Shown here piece by piece: positions 42,046 to 51,031 of a stretch of DNA of 64,000 nt (the first letter of the stretch is position 1; each line of letters starts with the position of its first letter). Origin of the DNA: Pseudomonadota bacterium (lineage in GTDB: Bacteria > Pseudomonadota > Gammaproteobacteria > Steroidobacterales > Steroidobacteraceae); the NCBI GenBank assembly GCA_018241505.1, contig JAFEDS010000007.1:148807-212806 (forward strand), given 5' to 3'. A model generated the notes under the pieces. It had not been told where the DNA came from, did not search any database, and saw only the letters and a list, made by a program, of their open reading frames with translations. The translations under genes were made by a program, and so were the position numbers.

Positions 42046-44096
42046 GAGCCCTGGTTGCATTGATGGCCGCGACGCTCGTCTCCTGTGGTGGCGGCGGCGG
42101 TCCCGCCGTCACCTCCACCGGCTCCGACCCTGTTGCCAGTGGTTGCACCGGCAACTGTGCTTCTGCAACAACTCTGCTCAGCGTCGCCGACGTCCAGCAG
42201 GTTATTGCCCAGGCGGTGGCGGAAGCGCAGGCACGCAAGGCGAATGCAACCATCGCGGTGGTCGACCGGGTCGGCAACGTGTTGGCGGTGTATCGGATGG
42301 GTGACGCCGCAACCCGTTCCACCCTCATCGCGAGCAGCCTCGATGGCTCGGGCGCCGCCGCCGTTCATGCGGGCCTGGAGGGAATCCGGCTGCCGGCCGC
42401 GTCCGGAGCGTTGAGCGGCATCAATCTGGATGAGCTGGCGGCGATTGCCAAGGCCATCACGGGCGCCTACCTGTCGTCGGAGGGCAATGCCTTCTCGAGC
42501 CGCACGGCGAGCCAGATCGTGCAGCAACATTTTGACCCGGGAACCTCCGGCGCCCCGAGCGGCCCGCTGTTCGGGGTGCAATTCAGTCAGTTGGCCTGCT
42601 CGGACCTGGTCATGAGCTCCACCGGCACGGCGCCCACCGTGGGACCCCAGCGCTCCCCGCTCGGTCTCGCCGCGGACCCCGGCGGCTTTCCGTTGTACAA
42701 AGGCGGCACCGTGGTCGGCGGTGTTGGTGTGTTGGCCGATGGCGAATACAGCCTGGACACCGACTTCAACTCGCGCAACACCGACCTCGATGAAGCGATA
42801 GCGATGGCCGCCACCTTCAATTTCGGGGCGCCGCCCGATCGGCGGGCGGATGAAATTACCGTGGGCGGCCTGAGCCTGAAATATACCAACACCGAGTACA
42901 GCGGCCTTGCGGCCACGGCGGGCGCCGCGCCCGCGTTCTCATCACTCGGCGCCGCGGTGGGTGGACTGATCAGTGTCACCGGTTATGCCGATGGACAGGT
43001 TCATGCCGGTACGGCATTTGGTCAACCCTCATCGGGAGTGCGCGCCGAGGGTGGAGTTGATTTTCCCGGCGCGGACGCGTTTGTGCTCGTGGATGCCACA
43101 AATACCCCACGCTTCCCCGTGCGTGCGGGCACCGATGGGGCGAACGCGCTGTCACGCGATGAGGTGCTACAGGTCCTGCGCTCCGCGATGGACATTGCAC
43201 GGAAGGCCCGCGGGCAGATTCGCCTACCGCTTGGAGATACCGCGCGCGTGTCCGTGACCGTGGTCGATACGCTGGGGACACCCCTCGGGTTTGTCAGATC
43301 GCGCGATGCGCCTCTGTTCGGGGCGGATGTCGCGTTGCAGAAGGCGCGCACGGCCGCGCTTTTCTCCTCCACTGGCGCCGCGGCGTTTCTCGGTTCGTTG
43401 CCGCCGGCTCAATATGCCTCGATCAATTCAACCGGCCTCGTCTCCGCCGGACAGGTCCCGCTGGGCGGTTATGCCAGTGCGGCCCAGGCTTTCCTGGGCA
43501 ACAACCAGTCATTCGCCGATGGCCACATCGCCTACAGCAATCGCGCGTTGGGACTGTTGGCCCGCCCGTTCTTTCCCGACGGCATCGACGGAACTCCCAA
43601 CGGGCCGTTCAGCAAGCCGGTCGGGCAGTGGAGTGTGTTCTCAACGGGCCTGCAGCTCGATCTGTCCATCAACGCGATCCTGCAGCACGTGGTGTATGCG
43701 GCAGGGGTGCCGGGAATACCGGATGTGGCAACCGGTTGCGCCGGGGTTGGGTTGTCGCTTCCGCCGGTGACACCGGCCGCGAGCATACAGCCGACCACAG
43801 CCGCGCCCGTGCTCGCGAATGGGATCCAGATTTTTCCGGGTAGCGTACCGATCTACCGCGGCGACACACTCGTGGGCGCGATTGGCGTGTCAGGAGATGG
43901 TGTTGACCAGGACGATATGGTCGCCTTCCTCGGTCTGCAGAACGCCAGCAAGAGCCTGAACGGGTCGATCAATCAGGCCCCGGCCGGCCGACGCGCCGAT
44001 ACGTTGAATCCGCAGAGCAGCCGGCTGTTGTATGTGCAGTGTCCGCAATCGCCCTTCCTCAACAGCAACCAGGAGAACGTCTGTGAGGGGCTCTGA
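42042..44096 (+). CDS. Lipoprotein with two GlcG/HbpS-type heme-binding domains
   Basis: A 684-residue lipoprotein (TLVSCGG, Cys15). Two GlcG/HbpS-like halves are seen: the first from about 45 (SVADVQQVIAQAVAEAQARKANATIAVVDRVGNVLAVYRM) and the second from about 370 (RDEVLQVLRSAMDIARKARGQIRLPL, VSVTVVDTLGTPLGFVRS). HbpS of Streptomyces binds heme and interacts with a sensor kinase, and GlcG-like proteins occur beside heme or aldehyde oxidoreductase genes. A Cys pair at 35 and 39 (GCTGNCA) is near the anchor. It is probably in the outer-membrane inner leaflet or periplasm. Coupled to its neighbours on both sides. Confidence 0.8.
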   Translation: MRALVALMAATLVSCGGGGGPAVTSTGSDPVASGCTGNCASATTLLSVADVQQVIAQAVAEAQARKANATIAVVDRVGNVLAVYRMGDAATRSTLIASSLDGSGAAAVHAGLEGIRLPAASGALSGINLDELAAIAKAITGAYLSSEGNAFSSRTASQIVQQHFDPGTSGAPSGPLFGVQFSQLACSDLVMSSTGTAPTVGPQRSPLGLAADPGGFPLYKGGTVVGGVGVLADGEYSLDTDFNSRNTDLDEAIAMAATFNFGAPPDRRADEITVGGLSLKYTNTEYSGLAATAGAAPAFSSLGAAVGGLISVTGYADGQVHAGTAFGQPSSGVRAEGGVDFPGADAFVLVDATNTPRFPVRAGTDGANALSRDEVLQVLRSAMDIARKARGQIRLPLGDTARVSVTVVDTLGTPLGFVRSRDAPLFGADVALQKARTAALFSSTGAAAFLGSLPPAQYASINSTGLVSAGQVPLGGYASAAQAFLGNNQSFADGHIAYSNRALGLLARPFFPDGIDGTPNGPFSKPVGQWSVFSTGLQLDLSINAILQHVVYAAGVPGIPDVATGCAGVGLSLPPVTPAASIQPTTAAPVLANGIQIFPGSVPIYRGDTLVGAIGVSGDGVDQDDMVAFLGLQNASKSLNGSINQAPAGRRADTLNPQSSRLLYVQCPQSPFLNSNQENVCEGL

Positions 44097-44097
44097 C

Positions 44098-45945
44098 ATG
44101 CGGATCTGCCTGGCAGTGGCGCTGGTCGCGGGTGTGTTACCTTCATTGTCTGAAGCCGCTGACACCTGCTATCGGGACGACACCGGCCGCATTCTCAGGC
44201 GCCGCCTGCCGGGCACTGTTGAAGTCCCCTGCCCGGCCAGTGCCGTGACGGCGCCTGAACTTCCGCGGCCGGGCACGGCTCCGGCCACAACGACCTCGCA
44301 ACAGCCCCCGCCTGAGCGCGGCGGCGAGAATCGCGGGCCGCCGCCCGCCGCCTCGCCCATTCCAGTACCGGGCATCACGGACTACGTGGCTTCCGTCCCA
44401 CTGCCCAACCGCTGGCGAATCGTTGACGCGCTGGGCTACAAGAGCAACTTGCTCGACCCCTACAACCGCAACCTGCTCAAGGCGGACACGCCGTTTCACG
44501 GCGACTGGTTCTTCAACCTGGGGTTGATTTCCGACTCGGCTTACGAATATCGGAATGTGGTGACGCCCGCCGGGATTGCCGCCATTGAGCGTCCCGGCAG
44601 CAATGATGTCTTTGGTCACTCGGGCGGTTATCTGCTCTCACAGACGGTCTCCGCGGACTTCACCGTCTACAAGGGCGACACCGTGTTCAAGCCGCCGGAC
44701 TGGCAATTCCGCTTCACGCCGGTGTTCAACTACAACTACGCCAAGGTGGACGAGGTCGGCGTGTTGAATGTCGATCCGCGCCGCGGGACGAGCCGCTCGG
44801 ACAGCTTTGTGGGTGTGCAGAATCTGTTCGCCGAGAAGCACCTGCGCAACGTGTCCGACCGCTACGATTTCGACAGCATCCGGGTGGGAATACAACCCTT
44901 CTCGACCGACTTCCGCGGTTTCCTGTTCCAGGACAACGAGCCGGGCGTGCGCCTGTTCGGCACGCGGGCCAACAATGTCTTTCAATATAACCTGGCGTAT
45001 TTCCGCCGGCTGGAGAAGGATACCAACAGCGAGCTCAATGACCTGACGCATCCGTTCCGGCACGATGACATTGTGGTGGGTAACCTGTATTGGCAGGACA
45101 TGCCGGTCAAGGGCTTCACTTCGCAGGCCACGGTCGTCTACAACCGGAACCGGGAAAACGACGAGGAGCACTACGATACCAATGGGGTGCTGGTGCGGCC
45201 CGCGGAGATCGGACTCGAATCCCGGCACGACTATTCGGTCACTTATATCGGCTACAACGGCGACGGGCATTTCGGCCGTACCAATGCCACTGTGTCGTTT
45301 TACTATGCGACCGGCCACGAGCAGCCCGGTGTTTTTGCCAGCGCTTCAGTCAAAATCAGCGCGGCGTTCGCAGCGGCCGAGCTGTCGAGAGACTTCGATT
45401 GGATTCGCCTGCGGCTGTCCGGTCTGTACGCCAGCGGCGATTCGAACCCGTACGACCGCAAGGCGACCGGCTTCGATGCCATTTTCGAGAATCCGCAGTT
45501 CGCCGGCGGTGACACCAGTTACTGGATCAGCCAGGCGGTGCCCCTGGTGGGCGGCGGCGGCGTAGCTCTCACGTCCGGCAAGGGAGTGCTGGCAGACCTG
45601 CGCTCATCCAAAGGTGAAGGTCAATCCAACTTTGAAAACCCGGGAGTCATCCTGGGTGGGCTCGGGGCGGACCTGGACGTGCTGCCGACCCTGCGCGTGT
45701 CATTCAATCTGAACAGCCTGTTCTTTGCGGAAACGCAGACGATCGCCACGTTGCGCAACCAGGCGTTCGACAACAAGCACATCGGCGAAGATGCCTCCGT
45801 GTCCCTGACCTACAGGCCGCTGATGTCACAGAACATCGTGGTGCGCGCGGCCTACGCCCGCCTGTTCACCGCGAGCGGCGCGAACGCTCTCTTTCCGAAA
45901 GAGAACCCGCAGTATTTCCTTCTCAACGCGATCCTTGCCTACTGA
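44098..45945 (+). CDS. Predicted outer-membrane beta-barrel protein of the cytochrome operon
   Basis: A 615-residue exported protein (signal 1-20, SEA-A). After a short Cys-bearing N-terminal part and a Pro-rich linker (about 50-100), residues 110-615 alternate polar and hydrophobic residues with frequent Tyr/Phe/Asn and end in the aromatic ILAY, as outer-membrane barrels do. Examples are DWQFRFTPVFNYNYAKVD and ARLSVTYRPLMS-like strands. Placed between lipoprotein and multiheme cytochromes, it could be the porin of a porin-cytochrome conduit, but it is not recognisably MtrB/PioB. Strong site GAGGGG 8 bases before the ATG; an in-frame codon at 44032 is inside the previous gene. Confidence 0.75.
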   Translation: MRICLAVALVAGVLPSLSEAADTCYRDDTGRILRRRLPGTVEVPCPASAVTAPELPRPGTAPATTTSQQPPPERGGENRGPPPAASPIPVPGITDYVASVPLPNRWRIVDALGYKSNLLDPYNRNLLKADTPFHGDWFFNLGLISDSAYEYRNVVTPAGIAAIERPGSNDVFGHSGGYLLSQTVSADFTVYKGDTVFKPPDWQFRFTPVFNYNYAKVDEVGVLNVDPRRGTSRSDSFVGVQNLFAEKHLRNVSDRYDFDSIRVGIQPFSTDFRGFLFQDNEPGVRLFGTRANNVFQYNLAYFRRLEKDTNSELNDLTHPFRHDDIVVGNLYWQDMPVKGFTSQATVVYNRNRENDEEHYDTNGVLVRPAEIGLESRHDYSVTYIGYNGDGHFGRTNATVSFYYATGHEQPGVFASASVKISAAFAAAELSRDFDWIRLRLSGLYASGDSNPYDRKATGFDAIFENPQFAGGDTSYWISQAVPLVGGGGVALTSGKGVLADLRSSKGEGQSNFENPGVILGGLGADLDVLPTLRVSFNLNSLFFAETQTIATLRNQAFDNKHIGEDASVSLTYRPLMSQNIVVRAAYARLFTASGANALFPKENPQYFLLNAILAY

Positions 45946-48900
45946 TGCCGGTGCCAGACATGTCAGCTTACACCCGCCTGTCGAGACACCTGATCCTTTG
46001 CGTGTGGGTCCTTGCGGCCCGCCTGGCAGTTGCCGGCGAACCCATCGACCGACACTACGTGACCGCCCCACCCTCACCTATGACTCAGTCGAAGGAGATG
46101 GCGGCCGGCAAGAGCGCGGGATGCCTGTCCTGTCACACACAGACGGACAATCCAACCATGCACGCCAACACCGGCGTGCAACTCGGATGCACGGACTGTC
46201 ACGGCGGAAATCATGACGTGCGGGTTCCTGCCGGCAGCGCACGCGGCTCGCCTGAGTATCGGAAGGCAATGGATGCCGCTCACGTGCTGCCGCGATTTCC
46301 GTCGCAATGGCACTTCCCCTCGAGCGCCAATCCCGAACGCAGCTACACGCTGTTGAACCGCGAGGCACCGGAGTTCATCCGCTTCATGAATCCGTCCGAC
46401 TATCGGGTCGCCTCGGAAGCGTGTGGCGCGTGCCATCAGGATGTGATCGAGGCATCGCGGCGCAGCCTGCACGCTACGGGCGCCATGTTCTGGGGGGGTG
46501 CTTCCTACAACAACGGCATTCTCGACTTCAAGAACTACATCCTGGGCGAGTCCTACAACCGGGAAGGCTCGGGCGTGCTGTTGCGCGGCCCGGTGCTGAA
46601 GGATCCCCATACCGGCTACGAAGCGGGCATTGTGCCGCAGCTCTTGCCGCTGCCGAACTGGGAGTCGCTCAAACCGGGAGACATCTTCCGCATCTTCGAG
46701 CGCGGTGGCCGCAACACCAGCAATCTGTTCTCCGAAACCGGACTGCCGGATTCGCAAGGCGAGCTGCAGCGGATTGAAGAGCCCGGCCGGCCGGACTTCC
46801 GCGCTTCCAACCGCGGCATGGGGACCGGCGCGCGCATTTCAGTGCCGATCATCAATGTGACGAAGACGCGCCTCAACGATCCCAATCTCTGGTTCATTGG
46901 GACCAACGATCAGCCTGGCGACTACCGCCAATCAGGTTGCGCCTCCTGTCACGTGGTCTATGCGAACGACCGCGACCCACGCCATTCGAGCGTGTACGCC
47001 GCGGCAGGTCACGACGGAACCTCCCAGACCGCCGACCCGACGATTGACAAGACGCAGCCCGGGCATCCTCTCAAGCACGCATTCACGCGCTCGATTCCAA
47101 CCAGCCAGTGCATGGTCTGCCACATGCATCAGCCCAACATGTTCATGAACAGCATGCTCGGCTACACCATGTGGGACTACGAATCGGACGCGCCATCCAT
47201 GTGGCCCGAGAAACAGCAGTTTCCCAGCGAAGCGCAGGTCCGCGCGGTACTCGATCGCAATCCGGAAGGAGCGGCGCCGCGCGGCAAGTGGGCCGACGTC
47301 AATTTCACGAAGCAAGTAGCCGATCTCAACCCGCAGCTCAAGGACACGCAATTCGCGGACTATCATGGCCACGGGTGGAATTTCCGCGCGGTCTACAAGC
47401 GCGACCGGGCGGGCGACCTGCTCGATGCGGACGGCAAGGTGGTCGCCGATGACGATCCGCAGAAATTCCAGAAAGCGGTCCACTTGTCATCCACTCACGT
47501 GGATGTCGGTATGCAGTGTGTCGACTGTCACTTCTCGCAGGACAATCATGGCAGCGGCCATATCAACGGCGAAGTCGCCTCCGCCGTGGAGATCGGTTGC
47601 AAGGATTGTCACGGCACAGTGAGCACCTACCCCAACGCCTACACCTCGGGACCGGCGGCCTTGAACGGCGGGCTCGACCTGCTGGCACTGCGGACACCGG
47701 ATGGGCGCAAGCGCTTCGAGTGGGTCGCCGGCCAGCTCTACCAACGCTCCATGGTGGATCCGAAGCTCGAGTGGAAGGTCAGCCTGGTGAAGGATTCGGT
47801 GACGCCGGGTAATCCGGCGTACAACGAAAAGGCGGCACGCGCGAAACTGATGAGCAATGACACCGCGAAACAGGATTGGGGCCTGCAGGTGCCCATGGGC
47901 AACCTGGCGCACGGTGATCAGAAGATGGAGTGCTACACGTGCCACACGTCCTGGACTACGAGCTGCGGCGGCTGTCACCTGCCGATTGAAGCCAACGCCA
48001 AAACGGCACGGCATCACTACGAGGGCGGCGAAACGCGCAACTACGCGACCTATAACCCGCAAGTGGCGCGCGATGACATGTTCATGATCGGCCACCGCGA
48101 AACCGCCGCGGGCGGCCGGATAGCGCCGTTCAGATCGAGCTCGGCGCTGGTGCTGTCCTCTACCAACGCGAACCGCGAGCGCATCTATGTGCAACAGCCG
48201 CCGATTGCGGCGAGCGGCTTCAGCAGCCAGGCCTTCAACGCCCACTACCCGCACACCGAGCGCAAGGTCGAAACCAAGACCTGCGATGACTGTCACCTCT
48301 CGGGCAGCAACGACAACAACGCGATCATGGCGCAACTGCTGATGCTGGGCACCAACTTCGTCAACTTCATCGGCTATCACGCGTATGTGGGCGGGGCCGG
48401 CGAAATCGACGCAGTGCAGGTGACGGAATGGGACGAGCCGCAAGCGGTCATCGGCAGCTACCTGCACCGCTATGCTTATCCGGACTGGTACGCGAAGCAC
48501 CTGAAGAATGACCGTAAGCTCGAGCATGCGGCCAGTCACTCATCCGGTGAAGCGCCCTGTCTGCAATTGCGTGGCGAGTTCCTGTACGTGGCCGAACGCA
48601 GCCACGGCATGCGCGTCTACGATGTAGCGAGCGTTGGCAACAAAGGCGTTTCGCAAGGCGTCATATCGTCCCCGTTCAGTCCGCTGGGAGACAACACCCA
48701 CATCCCGTCGACAGATGCGACTTGTGTTGCATTGCCGACCAACCAGCCCATCAACCCTGCTCGGAACCAGGGGGACAAGATGCGCGGGGACAACCAGGAG
48801 TCGGCATTCCATCCAATGTATGACTACGCCTTCATCACGGATGCGAAGGAAGGTCTGATCCTGACGAATATCAACACGCTGGCGGACGGCGAGCCGCGCA

Positions 48901-49679
48901 ACAACTTCCTGAAGCGAGCGGTCACCTGGAATCCGGATGGCGTTCTGAACGGCGCTCGGCATCTCACCATCGGGGGTTACTACATCTACATCACGACGCC
49001 AAAGGCACTCGTGATTGTCAGCGTCGACGATCCACTGCACCCCAAACTCGTCGCCACTCTCAATATGGAAGATCCTCGGGCGTCTGCTCTCCAGTTCCGG
49101 TATCTCTTTGTGACGGATGCCAAAGGACTGGAGGTCGTGGATGTAACCCATCCCGACGCGCCGCGCCTCGTGCCCAACAATATGATTCCGATGCAGTCGG
49201 CGAACCGGGTCTATGTCGCGCGAACCTACGCCTATGTCGCCGCTGGCAAGGATGGGCTCGTCATCGTGAATGCCGAGCGGCCTGAAGCGCTTCGGGAATT
49301 GCAGCGATTCAACGCCGGCGGTCAATTGAAGGACAGCCGCGATGTGGTGGTCGCATCGACCAACGCATCACTGTTCGCGTACGTGGCGGACGGCGCGGGC
49401 GGACTCAAGGTCGTGCAACTCTTCTCGCCTGCGACTCAGCCGAAGTTCTATGGTTTCAGCCCCGAGCCGCGCCCGGAGCTGATTGCCAGCTACGCCACCG
49501 CCAAACCGGCGCTCAGCCTGTCCAAAGGCCTCGACCGCGATCGCGCGATCGATGAGACCGGAGGGCAGATCGCGGTCTTCGGGCGCCGCGGCACGCGGGC
49601 GCTGAGCGTGACCGAGATGCAGCAGCTCTATATGGATCAGTCCGGCAAGCCCTGGTTTGTGAAGGAGGCCGCCCGGTGA
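45945..49679 (+). CDS. Decaheme cytochrome c fused to LVIVD-repeat beta-propeller
   Basis: A 1244-residue exported protein. The signal peptide is residues 1-30 (AVA-G; an ATG at residue 6 is an alternative start). Ten CxxCH motifs start at Cys 60, 82, 160, 332, 389, 525, 552, 663, 674 and 780. From about 875 to 1195 there are six LVIVD-type repeats, for example FLYVAERSHGMRVYDVA, YAFITDAKEGLILTNI, YLFVTDAKGLEVVDVTHPDAPR and TYAYVAAGKDGLVIVNAERPE, which fold as a beta-propeller. It overlaps the barrel gene by one base (TGATG). Surface or periplasmic electron donor/acceptor is likely; the propeller may dock a partner or substrate. Confidence 0.86.
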   Translation: MPVPDMSAYTRLSRHLILCVWVLAARLAVAGEPIDRHYVTAPPSPMTQSKEMAAGKSAGCLSCHTQTDNPTMHANTGVQLGCTDCHGGNHDVRVPAGSARGSPEYRKAMDAAHVLPRFPSQWHFPSSANPERSYTLLNREAPEFIRFMNPSDYRVASEACGACHQDVIEASRRSLHATGAMFWGGASYNNGILDFKNYILGESYNREGSGVLLRGPVLKDPHTGYEAGIVPQLLPLPNWESLKPGDIFRIFERGGRNTSNLFSETGLPDSQGELQRIEEPGRPDFRASNRGMGTGARISVPIINVTKTRLNDPNLWFIGTNDQPGDYRQSGCASCHVVYANDRDPRHSSVYAAAGHDGTSQTADPTIDKTQPGHPLKHAFTRSIPTSQCMVCHMHQPNMFMNSMLGYTMWDYESDAPSMWPEKQQFPSEAQVRAVLDRNPEGAAPRGKWADVNFTKQVADLNPQLKDTQFADYHGHGWNFRAVYKRDRAGDLLDADGKVVADDDPQKFQKAVHLSSTHVDVGMQCVDCHFSQDNHGSGHINGEVASAVEIGCKDCHGTVSTYPNAYTSGPAALNGGLDLLALRTPDGRKRFEWVAGQLYQRSMVDPKLEWKVSLVKDSVTPGNPAYNEKAARAKLMSNDTAKQDWGLQVPMGNLAHGDQKMECYTCHTSWTTSCGGCHLPIEANAKTARHHYEGGETRNYATYNPQVARDDMFMIGHRETAAGGRIAPFRSSSALVLSSTNANRERIYVQQPPIAASGFSSQAFNAHYPHTERKVETKTCDDCHLSGSNDNNAIMAQLLMLGTNFVNFIGYHAYVGGAGEIDAVQVTEWDEPQAVIGSYLHRYAYPDWYAKHLKNDRKLEHAASHSSGEAPCLQLRGEFLYVAERSHGMRVYDVASVGNKGVSQGVISSPFSPLGDNTHIPSTDATCVALPTNQPINPARNQGDKMRGDNQESAFHPMYDYAFITDAKEGLILTNINTLADGEPRNNFLKRAVTWNPDGVLNGARHLTIGGYYIYITTPKALVIVSVDDPLHPKLVATLNMEDPRASALQFRYLFVTDAKGLEVVDVTHPDAPRLVPNNMIPMQSANRVYVARTYAYVAAGKDGLVIVNAERPEALRELQRFNAGGQLKDSRDVVVASTNASLFAYVADGAGGLKVVQLFSPATQPKFYGFSPEPRPELIASYATAKPALSLSKGLDRDRAIDETGGQIAVFGRRGTRALSVTEMQQLYMDQSGKPWFVKEAAR

Positions 49680-50962
49680 GACGGTGGCGCCCGGACCCGT
49701 TGTACGGGTTGCTGCTGGCACTCTGCGCGGCCAGCGCGGGTGCGCTGGCCCAGAGCGTCACCAAGCACATGGGTGTTGCAAGCTGCTCATCGAATGTCTG
49801 CCACGGGAAGCTCACCGAGCAGACCGACCGGAACGTGGCCCTGAACGAGTACCGCGTCTGGTCCCGTGACGACTATCACTCGCGGGCCTACAAGGACCTG
49901 AGCAATCAGCAATCGCAAGCCATGGCGGCGAAGCTGGGACTGCCGAATGCGGCCACGGCGAAAATCTGCCTCGACTGCCACGCTGACAACGTACCCGCCA
50001 CCGCGCGCGGGCCCAGGTTCCAACTCTCCGATGGCGTGAGCTGCGAAGCCTGCCACGGCGGGGCGGAGAAATGGGTCGAGAGCCATGCCCAGAAAACCCA
50101 GACGCATAAGGAGAATGTGGCCCAGGGCATGTATCCGACGGAACAGCCCCTGCGGCGCGCGGAGCTGTGCGTGTCGTGTCACATGGGCACCCGGGACAAG
50201 CTGGCCACTCACGAAATCATGGCGGCCGGGCACCCGCGGCTGCGCTTTGAGATGGAGGTGTTTACCTTCAACCAGCCCGCGCACGTGGTCATCGACGAAG
50301 ACTATGTGCGGCGCAAAGGCCGGATTGAAAAGATGAACCTGTGGATCACCGGCCAGCTCGAGAATGCGCGCAGATATCTCGAGCTGTTGCAGACACGGAT
50401 CACGGTCTCGGATTCATTCCTGCCGGAATTCGCGTTGTATGACTGCTTCGGGTGTCATCACCCCCTCGACAAGCAGCGTTGGACGAGGGCCCGAGCGGGA
50501 GCCGGCATCCAACCCGGCACGCTGCGCCTGCAGAAGTACCATCTCACCATGCTCGAAGCGATCACCGAGGTCCTGGCACCGGACGAGTTGGCCCAACTCA
50601 CAGCCTCCGCCGACGGGTTGGTTCGTGCCGGCCGGAAGGATGTTGCGACGCTTGAGGCCGCGGCGCTCAAACTTCACTCCTGGATTGACGCGCACGATGA
50701 CTGGACACGGCGGCAGTTCTCGCCGGCCGACATTGCCAAAGTGCGCAAGGCGGTCATCCGCTACGCCGCCGAGGACCGGACCAGCGATTTCGGCGCGGCC
50801 GAGCAGGTGGTCATGTGCATGGACACCCTGAGTTACGCGGCGAACGACCATGACCGTCACAAAGACGCCCTGAAGTCCTTGTACGACGCGGTCGGCCGGG
50901 CCTCCGCCTTCGATCCCACGCAATTCGCCACGGTCGCCCGGTCGGTACAAGGCCAGTTCTAG
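49676..50962 (+). CDS. Pentaheme cytochrome c554-like protein
   Basis: A 428-residue exported cytochrome (signal 1-25, ALA-Q). Five heme motifs: CX4CH (CSSNVCH, 37) and CxxCH at 98, 123, 165 and 257. The segment IMAAGHPRLRFEMEVFTFNQPAH, after the fourth motif, is typical of cytochrome c554-related proteins of multiheme redox chains. The C-terminal 165 residues are helical without heme. GTG start overlapping the previous stop by four bases (GTGA) makes it the seventh and last gene of the operon. Confidence 0.86.
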   Translation: MRRWRPDPLYGLLLALCAASAGALAQSVTKHMGVASCSSNVCHGKLTEQTDRNVALNEYRVWSRDDYHSRAYKDLSNQQSQAMAAKLGLPNAATAKICLDCHADNVPATARGPRFQLSDGVSCEACHGGAEKWVESHAQKTQTHKENVAQGMYPTEQPLRRAELCVSCHMGTRDKLATHEIMAAGHPRLRFEMEVFTFNQPAHVVIDEDYVRRKGRIEKMNLWITGQLENARRYLELLQTRITVSDSFLPEFALYDCFGCHHPLDKQRWTRARAGAGIQPGTLRLQKYHLTMLEAITEVLAPDELAQLTASADGLVRAGRKDVATLEAAALKLHSWIDAHDDWTRRQFSPADIAKVRKAVIRYAAEDRTSDFGAAEQVVMCMDTLSYAANDHDRHKDALKSLYDAVGRASAFDPTQFATVARSVQGQF

Positions 50963-51018
50963 CGGGGCGGCCGCAAGCACATTGTCTACACGGGGTCCTC
51001 CGCGAGGCCCCGCTTGCC

Positions 51019-51024
51019 TATAAT
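51019..51024 (+). promoter_or_regulatory. Candidate -10 element
   Basis: TATAAT matches the sigma-70 -10 consensus exactly and ends 7 bases before the ATG of the double-FHA gene. No good -35 is seen at 16-18 bases upstream. If used, the transcript would start at or next to the ATG. Confidence 0.35.
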
Positions 51025-51031
51025 CGCTCGG

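Noticed and set aside
47487-49325. Two long frames antisense to the decaheme cytochrome
   Set aside because: The opposite strand shows heme motifs and LVIVD repeats; these frames have none and carry no ribosome site.
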